NCBI GenBank assembly: GCA_050250395.1 | Contig: JBFWOQ010000004.1 | Location: 62,001 to 126,000, forward strand | Source of the DNA: JAGPUQ01 sp050250395 | Lineage (GTDB): Bacteria > Pseudomonadota > Gammaproteobacteria > Pseudomonadales > Porticoccaceae | DNA length: 64,000 nucleotides | Direction: 5' to 3' | In this document: piece after piece, positions 15,780-22,611 of the stretch | Layout of the letters: every line of letters begins with the position of its first letter | Numbering within the stretch: the first letter of the stretch is position 1 | The notes under the pieces: model-generated | What the model was told of the DNA's origin: nothing | The model's input: the letters and a program-made list of their open reading frames with translations, nothing else | Database searches by the model: none | Made by a program: the position numbers and the translations under genes

Positions 15780-16094
15780 TTATGCGGCGCTTAGCGGCTT
15801 GATACGCGCCACATCTTTCTTGATTGCCTCTGCTGCATCCCATAGGTCCACGGCTCTCTGGGCGTTCAGCCAAAACTCTGGAGAATTGCCAAACAGGCGG
15901 CCCAGCCGCAGAGCCATTTCGGGGCTAACACTCCGGCGCTCTCGCAGTACCTCATTAATCGACTGTCGCGAGACACCCACGGCTTCGGCCAAACCGGAAA
16001 CGGTAAGTCCGTAATCCGGCAAAAAATCTTCGCGCAGCATCTCGCCCGGATGGGTGGGCCGTCGCTTGCTTCTGGTTGTGTTGGGAATGCTCAT
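15780..16094 (-). CDS. higA: HigA-family antitoxin
   Basis: This 104-residue protein has the HigA/VapI signature: RPTHPGEMLREDFLPDYGLT followed by an Xre helix-turn-helix (LAEAVGVSRQSINEVLRERR), MALRLGRLFGNSPEFWLNAQ and DLWDA. It neutralises the HigB toxin and represses the operon. I chose the ATG at 16094 (MSIPNTTRSKRRP) because a GAGGTGAG site lies just upstream. The toxin gene higB is 14 bp upstream in the same operon, the standard toxin-first order. Confidence 0.92.
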   Translation of the reverse strand: MSIPNTTRSKRRPTHPGEMLREDFLPDYGLTVSGLAEAVGVSRQSINEVLRERRSVSPEMALRLGRLFGNSPEFWLNAQRAVDLWDAAEAIKKDVARIKPLSAA

Positions 16095-16108
16095 GCTTCT
16101 CACCTCGT

Positions 16109-16390
16109 TCAGTGATAGTCACAAACCTCGACATCGTAGGCGTCACCGTCCACATACCGGAAACAGATGCGCCACTGGTCGTTGATCGAGATCGCGTATT
16201 GTCCCTTTCGGTCGCCTTCCAGTGCATGAAGGCGATTGCCGGGTGGAACCTTCAAGTCATCCAGCCGTGTAGCCAAATCCACGTATTCCAGTTTACGCAC
16301 CGCCCGCTTGGCGAGATCCGTCGGAAACCGTTTGGCTTTGCCTGTGACATACAGATCCTGCGACTGCCGATCCGCAAAGGTCTTGATCAT
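16109..16390 (-). CDS. higB: HigB/RelE-family toxin
   Basis: This 93-residue basic protein is a ribosome-dependent mRNA interferase of the HigB type: MIKTFADRQSQDLY start, the KRAVRKLEYVDLATRLDDL segment, PPGNRLHALEGDRKGQYAISIN and WRICFRYVDGDAYDVEVCDYH at the end, all typical of the HigB/RelE beta-sheet core. It is the first gene of a two-gene operon with higA and appears intact. It shares no obvious similarity with the other two toxins in this region, so the three modules are unlikely to be recent duplicates. Confidence 0.92.
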   Translation of the reverse strand: MIKTFADRQSQDLYVTGKAKRFPTDLAKRAVRKLEYVDLATRLDDLKVPPGNRLHALEGDRKGQYAISINDQWRICFRYVDGDAYDVEVCDYH

Positions 16391-16425
16391 GCGTCAAGTG
16401 TAATCTGTCACGTGACTCGTGCCAA

Positions 16426-17544
16426 TCAGCGCCGGGTCAGCAGCAGGCCGCATTCGAGGTGCGGCGTGTCCGGAAACTGATCGAACGCGGCGCCGGCGGA
16501 AATCCGGTGGGTGGATTCCAGTTGGAGCACGTTTTCCAACAAAGACACTGGGTTGCAGGAGATATAGAGAATGTTCGGGAAGTTTCTGGCCAGCTCGATG
16601 GTGGCCGCATCCAGGCCAGCGCGGGGCGGGTCGACGAGCAGGGTGGTGAAGTCGTAGCCGGCCAGATCGAGGTGGCGCAGGCGCCGGAAGGGCCGCACGC
16701 CGGCCAGGGCGTCGCGGACTTCGGCGCTCGCCATGCGCACCAGCTCGACGTTGTCGATGCCATTGGCCTGGAGATTGTGCCGGGCGGCTTCCACCGAGAG
16801 CTTGGCCACCTCGGTCGCCAGCACCCGCCGGTAGAGGCCCGCCAGCACCAGGGTGAAATTGCCGTTGCCGCAATAGAGTTCGAGCAGGTCGCCGCCCAGT
16901 CCCCGGCAGTTCCGCGCCGCCCATTCCAGCATGCAGCGGTTGACCGCCGCATTGGGCTGGGTGAAGCCGGACTCGTACTGGCGCCAGTGGAAGTCGCGGC
17001 CGGCCACGGTCAGGGTTTCGGTGACATGGTCGGCGCCGATCACGATTTTTTGTTTGCGGCTGCGACCGATCAGGCTGCAATTCAGGTGACCGGCCAAGGC
17101 CCGGGCGGCGTCCTGCCAGACCGGTGTCAGCGCGCGATGGTAGATCAGGGTGATCAGGGCATCGCCCGCGACGGTGGTGAGGAATTCCGCCGCGAACAGA
17201 CGCCGCCGCAGTTCCGGCGAGGCGTTCAGCGCCGCCAGCAAGGGCGGCATCAGGCGGGTGATGGCGGCGGCGCCGGGCGGGAAGTCGTCGATGACGTAGG
17301 GCGTGCCGGACGCTCCCGGCCGGTACATGGCGTAGTGGCAGCGCTCGTCCCGATGCCAGATGCGGAACTCGGCGCGCATGCGGTAGCCGGCAGGTGGCGA
17401 TGGGTACACCGCGATGGCTGCCGGCAGCAGGGCGCCGAAGTTCCGGCGCAATGCACCGACCTTGGCTTCCAGCGACACGTCGGCCGTGACGGCCGCGGCG
17501 GCAGACGGCGCGCAGGGCGGGTCCGTGGGCGCAGGTGACGTCAT
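16426..17544 (-). CDS. trmA: tRNA (uracil(54)-C5)-methyltransferase
   Basis: TrmA makes 5-methyluridine at position 54 of tRNAs (the T loop) using SAM. The 372-residue protein has RMRAEFRIWH near residue 60, the TQPNAAVNRCML region, the SAM-binding LLELYCGNGNFTL motif, VDPPRAGLD and the catalytic-Cys motif ISCNPVSL, ending with HLECGLLLTRR. The ATG at 17544 gives the usual length, with an N-terminal Ala/Pro-rich tail of about 30 residues that is variable. It lacks the N-terminal iron-sulfur cysteines of RlmC/RlmD, which supports TrmA. It is monocistronic and divergent from the aldehyde dehydrogenase gene. Confidence 0.94.
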   Translation of the reverse strand: MTSPAPTDPPCAPSAAAAVTADVSLEAKVGALRRNFGALLPAAIAVYPSPPAGYRMRAEFRIWHRDERCHYAMYRPGASGTPYVIDDFPPGAAAITRLMPPLLAALNASPELRRRLFAAEFLTTVAGDALITLIYHRALTPVWQDAARALAGHLNCSLIGRSRKQKIVIGADHVTETLTVAGRDFHWRQYESGFTQPNAAVNRCMLEWAARNCRGLGGDLLELYCGNGNFTLVLAGLYRRVLATEVAKLSVEAARHNLQANGIDNVELVRMASAEVRDALAGVRPFRRLRHLDLAGYDFTTLLVDPPRAGLDAATIELARNFPNILYISCNPVSLLENVLQLESTHRISAGAAFDQFPDTPHLECGLLLTRR

Positions 17545-17759
17545 GGTGCGGAACCTCAAAAGCGGCAGATTATAACGGTCGATGCTCCCGTGCTCGGCGC
17601 GGCCGGAGGGCGGCCCCCCGCACTTGGCTTGCGCCCGCTCGGGCGCGCGCCGATAATCGAAGCGGGCCGGATGCACGTGCGGTTCGGCATCCCGCCGACC
17701 ACCTGCCTGGTTCCTGCGCGGCTTTCCACCCCATAACCACAATGATCGGGAGGTGACGG

Positions 17760-19256
17760 ATGACATTTCAACGTCCGCAATTCAAACCCCAGTACGAGAA
17801 CTATATCGGCGGGCGCTGGGTGGCTCCCATCGACGGCCATTATTTTGAGGACACCTCGCCCATCGACGGCAAGCTGGTGGCGCGCATTCCCCAGTCCAAC
17901 GCCAAGGACATCGATCTCGCAGTGAAAAAGGCCTGGGAGGCCTTCCCCGCGTGGGGCAAGACTGCGGCCGCCGCGCGCAGCGCGATCCTCAACAGGATCG
18001 CCGACACCGTCGAGGCCAACATCCAGCAGCTGGCGATGGTGGAGACCTGCGATAACGGCAAGGGCATTCGCGAGACCCTGGGCGCGGATCTGCCGCTGGT
18101 GATCGACCAGTTCCGCTACTTTGCCGCGGCCATTCGCACCGAGTCGGGTTCGGTCAGCGATATCGACGAGAACCTGGTGTCGATGGAAATCCACGAGCCT
18201 CTCGGCGTTGTCGGCCAGATCATTCCCTGGAACTTTCCACTGCTGATGGCGGCCTGGAAAATCGCGCCGGCGCTGGCGGCCGGTAACTGCGTGGTATTGA
18301 AACCCGCCGAGCAGACGCCGGTATCGATACTGGTGCTGATGGAACTCATCGGCGACCTGCTGCCGCCCGGGGTGCTCAATGTGGTGAACGGGTTTGGCGC
18401 CGAGGCGGGCAAGCCGCTCGCATCTCACCCCGATATCAAGAAGATCGCATTCACCGGTGAAACCACCACCGGCCGACTGATCATGCAGTACGCCGCCGAG
18501 AACATCATTCCGGTGTCGCTCGAACTCGGCGGCAAATCGCCCAACGTTTTTTGCGCGAGCGTGATGGACAAGGACGATGCGTTCCTGGACAAGGCGATCG
18601 AGGGTCTGGTGATGTTCGCGCTGAACCAGGGCCAGGTCTGCACCTGTCCCTCGCGGGCGCTGGTGCACGAGAGCATCTACGAGCGGTTCATGGAGAAATG
18701 TCTGTCTCGCGTGGCCGCGATCACGATGGGCGACCCCTACGAACTCACCACCATGATGGGCGCCCAGGCTTCCAACGATCAATACGAAAAGATCCTGAGT
18801 TATATCGATATCGGCAAAAAAGAGGGCGCGCAACTGCTCTGCGGTGGGCAGCCATACAAGAATGCCCAGTACCCGGGCGGCTATTACATCCAGCCCACGG
18901 TGTTCAAGGGCCACAACAAGATGCGCATTTTCCAGGAGGAGATTTTCGGGCCGGTGCTCGCGGTGACCACCTTCAAGGACGACGACGAAGCGCTCGCCAT
19001 TGCCAACGATACCCTCTATGGCCTGGGTTCGGCGGTGTGGTCGCGCGACATGCATCAAGTGCAAACTTTCGTGCGCGGCATTCAGGCAGGGCGGGTGTGG
19101 GTGAACTGTTACCACGTCTATCCGTCGCATGCGTCCTTTGGCGGCTACAAGAAATCCGGTATCAGTCGCGAAAACCACCACATGATGCTGGACCATTATC
19201 GCAACACCAAGAACGTGCTGATCTCCTACGCCAAGGAAAAGCTGGGCTTCTTCTGA
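17760..19256 (+). CDS. NAD-dependent aldehyde dehydrogenase, ExaC type
   Basis: This 498-residue enzyme oxidises an aldehyde to the acid with NAD. Catalytic residues are visible: N158 (IPWNFP), E255 (LELGGKSP) and nucleophile C294 (GQVCTC), with the FTGETTTG coenzyme loop. The close match to the acetaldehyde dehydrogenase ExaC/AldB type, and the DUF779 gene directly downstream, point to ethanol or other short-chain alcohol oxidation. The ATG at 17760 follows a GGGAGGTGA site. It is the first gene of a two-gene operon, divergent from trmA. Confidence 0.93.
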   Translation: MTFQRPQFKPQYENYIGGRWVAPIDGHYFEDTSPIDGKLVARIPQSNAKDIDLAVKKAWEAFPAWGKTAAAARSAILNRIADTVEANIQQLAMVETCDNGKGIRETLGADLPLVIDQFRYFAAAIRTESGSVSDIDENLVSMEIHEPLGVVGQIIPWNFPLLMAAWKIAPALAAGNCVVLKPAEQTPVSILVLMELIGDLLPPGVLNVVNGFGAEAGKPLASHPDIKKIAFTGETTTGRLIMQYAAENIIPVSLELGGKSPNVFCASVMDKDDAFLDKAIEGLVMFALNQGQVCTCPSRALVHESIYERFMEKCLSRVAAITMGDPYELTTMMGAQASNDQYEKILSYIDIGKKEGAQLLCGGQPYKNAQYPGGYYIQPTVFKGHNKMRIFQEEIFGPVLAVTTFKDDDEALAIANDTLYGLGSAVWSRDMHQVQTFVRGIQAGRVWVNCYHVYPSHASFGGYKKSGISRENHHMMLDHYRNTKNVLISYAKEKLGFF

Positions 19257-19269
19257 GGCCTGTTCCGGC

Positions 19270-19656
19270 ATGACGGAGTTTTGCGAGCGACTGGCCATCA
19301 CCGACGCGGCGCGCGCCGTGGTGGACCAGTTGCGCGCCCAACACGGCGCCCTGCTGTTCCACCAGAGCGGCGGTTGCTGCGACGGCTCCGCCCCCATGTG
19401 CTTTGCGGTCGGCGATTTCCGCATCGGCAGCCGCGATGTTTGTCTGGGCACTATTCGTGGCTGCAAGTTCTACATGTCGCCCGAGCAGTTCCAGTACTAC
19501 GAAAACTGCCATACCACCGTCGATGTGGTGCCGGGGCGCGGCGCCAGCTTTTCCCTGGAAATTCCGCTCGGAGTGCGCTTTCTGATTCGCTCCCGGTTGT
19601 TGACCGACGCGGAGCTGGCCTGCGTGCGGCCGGTCGTGATGGGTGCCGAGGACTGA
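19270..19656 (+). CDS. DUF779 protein linked to aldehyde dehydrogenase
   Basis: This 128-residue protein is a DUF779 member: LLFHQSGGCCDGSAPMCF, RDVCLG and the SPEQFQYYENCHTTVDVVPGRG block. The paired cysteines suggest a metal or redox centre, but the family has no proven activity. It starts 13 bp after the stop of the ExaC-like aldehyde dehydrogenase, and this gene pair recurs widely in Proteobacteria, so a role in aldehyde metabolism or in assisting the dehydrogenase is inferred from context. Confidence 0.9.
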   Translation: MTEFCERLAITDAARAVVDQLRAQHGALLFHQSGGCCDGSAPMCFAVGDFRIGSRDVCLGTIRGCKFYMSPEQFQYYENCHTTVDVVPGRGASFSLEIPLGVRFLIRSRLLTDAELACVRPVVMGAED

Positions 19657-19716
19657 ATCCGGGTCGACGCCGGTAACAGCTGTTAAATGCCGGCGGAGAC
19701 TGTGGTTTCATGCGCC

Positions 19717-20613
19717 ATGCGCTTCGACTACGCCATTGAACCCGGCACATCTCTCGCGAGTGAGTTGAATCGCATCCTGCGACGCCAGACAGCCGTCGCC
19801 GTGGATGCGCTTGCCACGGTTTCCCGCAAACGGCTTCAGGGCGTGCCCCAGGCGTACGCCGCGCTCGAGCGCATGGCGGCGCTTGGACATCTGTTTGCGG
19901 CCACCGACCCCGATCTTGCCGAGCGCACGGTGGCACAGGTGGAGGACATTGCCGGTTTTATCGCGCCGTTGCAGGAGCACATCGCGCAGCGCGCACTGTG
20001 TGCGGAGTTGTTCGGAGACCTGGGTAGCTGCACCCTGTTCGAGCAAGTGCGGCAGATATGCACCGCACCTCCGGTCCTGGTGATCGATGAGCGCGAGCTG
20101 TCGCCGAAACGTCTGGCGGCGGCGGTTTCCCGCCGGCTGGAGCGCCTGGTCGCGGCGCTGGAACCCGGGCTGCCGGGCACCTTCGATCGCGCCGATCTTC
20201 GCGCCGGACTGGCGGGTTCCCGGACCGATTGCCGCCGCCATGCGGTTCGCGCATTGAAGTCGGGGCTGGACGCCGACTTCGGTCACTGGGCACGTTATGC
20301 GCGGTATTACAGTTGCCAGCTTCAGCTTCTGGGTTTGGTGGAGAAGCTGGATCCGGTCAGGACCGCGCAGGCCGTGCAACTGGCTGATCTGCTTGCGCGC
20401 GAATGTGAGCTCGCGACACTGCACGAGCGGTTGCGGCCGCGGGTGCGGACGCGCACGGCAGCCGCCTACCAACCCTTCATCGATGCCATCGCGGATCGGC
20501 GCCAGCTACTGCGTCTGGAAATCGAAACGGCGGCAGAACAGTTGCTGGATTTCGGTGCCGGGGTCGCCCCGGGTGAACCGAAACCTTCTCCGGTCGCGTC
20601 ACCGCAGGCTTGA
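19717..20613 (+). CDS. CHAD-domain-like protein
   Basis: This 298-residue, mostly alpha-helical, Arg/Leu-rich protein resembles CHAD domains (conserved-histidine alpha-helical domains that bind polyphosphate). The start FDYAIEPGTSLASELNRILRRQ is like the YRLDPGES...ALRRI opening of CHAD proteins, and the later HWARYARYYSCQLQLLGLV and LADLLARECELATLHERL stretches resemble the second helical repeat (RKRAKDLRYQLELL and LGEHHDLAVL). Several of the conserved histidines are weak, so this may be a divergent member. I chose the ATG at 19717, the third nearby ATG, because a GGCGGAG site lies upstream and the family motif starts there. It ends exactly where element copy C begins. Confidence 0.55.
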   Translation: MRFDYAIEPGTSLASELNRILRRQTAVAVDALATVSRKRLQGVPQAYAALERMAALGHLFAATDPDLAERTVAQVEDIAGFIAPLQEHIAQRALCAELFGDLGSCTLFEQVRQICTAPPVLVIDERELSPKRLAAAVSRRLERLVAALEPGLPGTFDRADLRAGLAGSRTDCRRHAVRALKSGLDADFGHWARYARYYSCQLQLLGLVEKLDPVRTAQAVQLADLLARECELATLHERLRPRVRTRTAAAYQPFIDAIADRRQLLRLEIETAAEQLLDFGAGVAPGEPKPSPVASPQA

Positions 20614-20754
20614 CAGCTTGTTGAAAAGCGTCGCGAGGCGGCCAGCTGCGAGGCGCACGGCGCGCAGCGACCGAGACATATCAGATGGATAGGCGAGGGA
20701 GCGAGCACCGCGCAACGAAGCAGATGGCTGCCGCAGCAGCTTTTCAGCAAGCTG
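20614..20754 (-). repeat. 141-bp dispersed element, copy C (inverted)
   Basis: Third full copy, opposite orientation to copies A and B, starting one base after the stop of the CHAD-like gene. Its far end overlaps the last 11 bp of the thpR gene and supplies that gene's stop codon. Confidence 0.85.
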
Positions 20755-21310
20755 TTAAACCATTTGCGCCGTCTTGCGGGGTGCCGAGTGCAATGCTGAC
20801 GAGCCGCCGATACCGGCTGCCCGCGGATGTCCGAATACTCCGATACAGACAGAGTTCGTTGAACGACAGGTCCAGTTCAATGGTCTCTGCACGGACTTCT
20901 CCGGCGCCGCGGGCGAGGCTGATATGAGGACGAAACTCCGCTGTTTCGCAGCGGATTCCGGTTCCCGCCACGCAGCGTACTACCCCAGCCCGCAAGGCCA
21001 GCAGGGCCTTATCCGGCACGAGTTCCAGCGCCAGCAGTGGCGCCGTGGGCATGGGGAAAGGTGCGAGCGCCAACGCATGGCCGCGGCAGGGTCGGCGCGG
21101 AACCTCGTTGCGTAGACGCTCGGCCAGTGCGGACAGGGTGACGGGCGACTGGTCGCCCAGAAAGCAAAGCGTCAAATGGTGGTTGGTGGCGGGAATCAGC
21201 CGCCAGCCCGCACCGGCTCGCGATTGCAGCAACGCCGCGAGTGCGGCCTGGTCGCTCCGGGATACCGGACAGCCGATGAAGCACCGTATCCGGTCAGTGC
21301 AGATATTCAC
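20744..21310 (-). CDS. thpR: RNA 2',3'-cyclic phosphodiesterase (LigT/ThpR)
   Basis: This 188-residue member of the 2H phosphoesterase superfamily has both HxT/SxL motifs: HLTL at residues 45-48 and HISL at 129-132. Such proteins hydrolyse RNA 2',3'-cyclic phosphates and can join 2'-5' ends in vitro. The N terminus RIRCFIGCPVS fits the ThpR R-x-F-I/V-A start. The first 17 bp overlap the 3' end of the DUF503 gene upstream, so they form an operon. The last residues (NGLTAC) and the stop are encoded by the end of the 141-bp element, so the native C terminus was probably altered by that insertion. Confidence 0.88.
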   Translation of the reverse strand: MNICTDRIRCFIGCPVSRSDQAALAALLQSRAGAGWRLIPATNHHLTLCFLGDQSPVTLSALAERLRNEVPRRPCRGHALALAPFPMPTAPLLALELVPDKALLALRAGVVRCVAGTGIRCETAEFRPHISLARGAGEVRAETIELDLSFNELCLYRSIRTSAGSRYRRLVSIALGTPQDGANGLTAC

Positions 21311-21578
21311 GGGCGCTGTGCGTCACCAGCGCATCGACCGACTGGCTGACGTAGGTCTGAATCAGCTCCTGCTGCGATTCGACGACGCGCTGGTTTTCTC
21401 CGACGATGACAAAGGTCCAGCGCGCCCTGTCGTGAACATCGTGCCAACCCGATTCGCCAACGGCGATGTTGGGCTTGCTGCCGAATCTTTCCCGCAAGCC
21501 GCCGAGCCGGCGCCGCTTGTCCTTCAGCGAATGGCAGGCCGGCAACTGGAACTCGATGGTGAGGCGGAGGATATGCAC
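21294..21578 (-). CDS. DUF503 (YlxP-like) protein
   Basis: This 94-residue protein has the DUF503 pattern: MHILRLTIEFQLP, then CHSLKDKRRRLGGLRERF, the IAVGESGWHDVHDRARWTFVIVG core and a C-terminal helix. YlxP-like proteins are linked to ribosome or translation genes in Firmicutes, but their biochemical role is unknown. The ATG at 21578 is the family start. The gene overlaps thpR by 17 bp, suggesting coupled expression, and queD lies upstream on the same strand with a 43-bp gap. Confidence 0.87.
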   Translation of the reverse strand: MHILRLTIEFQLPACHSLKDKRRRLGGLRERFGSKPNIAVGESGWHDVHDRARWTFVIVGENQRVVESQQELIQTYVSQSVDALVTHSAREYLH

Positions 21579-21621
21579 GTCCGCTCAATCGTTTCCTGTA
21601 TTGTGCGCCAACCGTTTCACT

Positions 21622-21978
21622 TCAGTCCCCGCGGTACAGGCAGCCGCTGGTGCAGGTCTCCCGCACCGCGACCGCGGACAGGCCGGCGACCACCGGCTGC
21701 AGACGTTGCCAGATCCAGCGCGCAATGTGTTCGCTGGTCGGATTTTCGAGTCCGTCGATTTCGTTGAGATAGCGGTGATCGAGTTGGTCGTGGATGGGAC
21801 GGCAGGCGGCTTTCAGGTCGGCAAAATCCATCACCCAGCCGCTATCCGCTCCGATGGGGCCGTCCACATGCACGGTGACATGAAAGGAGTGCCCGTGCAG
21901 GCGGCGGCACTTGTGATCGGGCGGCACATTGGGCAGATGATGTGCCGCTTCGAAAGTAAAGGATTTGTTGATTTCCAT
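21622..21978 (-). CDS. queD: 6-carboxy-tetrahydropterin synthase
   Basis: QueD converts dihydroneopterin triphosphate to 6-carboxy-tetrahydropterin, the second step of queuosine synthesis. The 118-residue protein has the zinc-binding histidines (in AAHHLP and the HGHSFH motif at residues 28-33), the nucleophile C24, DFADLK and the C-terminal E-x-x-TSG segment (RETCTSGCLY). The ATG at 21978 (MEINKSFTFEAAH) matches the family start; a longer frame upstream adds no domain. It is the first of three same-strand genes (queD, DUF503, thpR). Confidence 0.94.
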   Translation of the reverse strand: MEINKSFTFEAAHHLPNVPPDHKCRRLHGHSFHVTVHVDGPIGADSGWVMDFADLKAACRPIHDQLDHRYLNEIDGLENPTSEHIARWIWQRLQPVVAGLSAVAVRETCTSGCLYRGD

Positions 21979-22112
21979 CGAAAGTTGGCGGCACCAGTGA
22001 GCATGGCCATGGTAGTTACCCCGGGCCGTCAAGTACAGCGGTCCAAGCTTTGACCTCCATGTCTGCCGTTGACAGAGGAGGGCGTTCGGGTAGAATGCGG
22101 CCCTCCCTCGCA

Positions 22113-22188
22113 GGGTGGTTAGCTCAGTTGGGAGAGCGACGGCCTTACAAGCCGTAGGTCACAGGTTCGACCCCTGTACCACCCACCA
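22113..22188 (+). tRNA. tRNA-Val (anticodon UAC)
   Basis: A complete 76-nt cloverleaf: acceptor GGGTGGT pairs with ACCACCC, anticodon stem ACGGC/GCCGT with loop CTTACAA, TTCGA in the T loop, and an encoded CCA end. Anticodon TAC (DNA) reads GUA-type Val codons. Confidence 0.97.
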
Positions 22189-22203
22189 AAGCAATGCATC
22201 AAC

Positions 22204-22244
22204 GGACCGGTAGTTCAGTCGGTTAGAANNNNNNNNNNCCGCCA
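22204..22244 (+). tRNA. tRNA-Asp, interrupted by assembly gap
   Basis: The sequence starts with GGACCGGTAGTTCAGTCGGTTAGAA, the 5' end and D arm of a gammaproteobacterial tRNA-Asp, then ten N, then CC-GCCA, which fits its 3' end. About 40 bases of anticodon and T arms are missing, so the anticodon (expected GUC) is not seen. It lies 15 bp after tRNA-Val, a common Val-Asp pair. Confidence 0.75.
22229..22238. other. assembly gap (10 N) inside tRNA-Asp
   Basis: Placeholder gap; the true missing length should be near 45 bp if a single tRNA-Asp is present, or longer if there are tandem tRNA copies. Confidence 0.95.
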
Positions 22245-22611
22245 ATTCGTTTCGATTCACGCTATGTGTCGCGCGCGCAGATCCCCGTCGCGCGCAGATC
22301 CCCATGGGAAAGCCTGCATTGACCCTGTTGGTGTAGCGCGCTAACATTGCCGCCCCTTCGCGCGTGGCCATCCGCCCGTCGAGGGCCCGCCAGGTGGACG
22401 TAAACAGCGTTCGCTGGGCATCATCGGGTGGCACGACCCCGCCCCCGGCCGCGATCGAATCCTCCGTCCGACGGTGATCGCAGCGCAACCCGACTTCCGT
22501 CGGGTCTGATGTTCCAGCGACCCCTCCTGTTTGCGTTTGCCCTGTCGGGTTGGCGGCGAGTTGCCTTGCGCGGCGCCGAACCGATCGTCTATCGATAGAG
22601 GAAACGATTCA
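22245..22611 (+). promoter_or_regulatory. ilvI upstream region with hairpin and possible leader peptide
   Basis: This 367-bp stretch between tRNA-Asp and ilvI has no full gene. It holds a short ATG frame at 22304-22336 encoding ten residues (MGKPALTLLV), and a perfect 7-bp stem ACCCGAC/GTCGGGT with a TTCC loop at 22488-22505. The Leu/Val-containing peptide plus the hairpin could be an attenuator of the ilv operon, but the peptide is weakly biased, lies far from the stem and there is no T tract, so this is tentative. A near-perfect direct repeat (cgcgcgcagatcccc) occurs near 22270-22302. Confidence 0.3.

Noticed and set aside
15740..15790. Possible integron attC-like site (gttatgc near the higA end)
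   Set aside because: The AT-rich cassette and toxin-antitoxin genes made me look, but I could not find both core sites with the right spacing or an integrase, so an integron is not supported.
22159..22488. Minus-strand frame with undefined residues near tRNA-Asp
   Set aside because: It crosses tRNA-Val, the gap and non-coding leader, so it cannot be a real gene.
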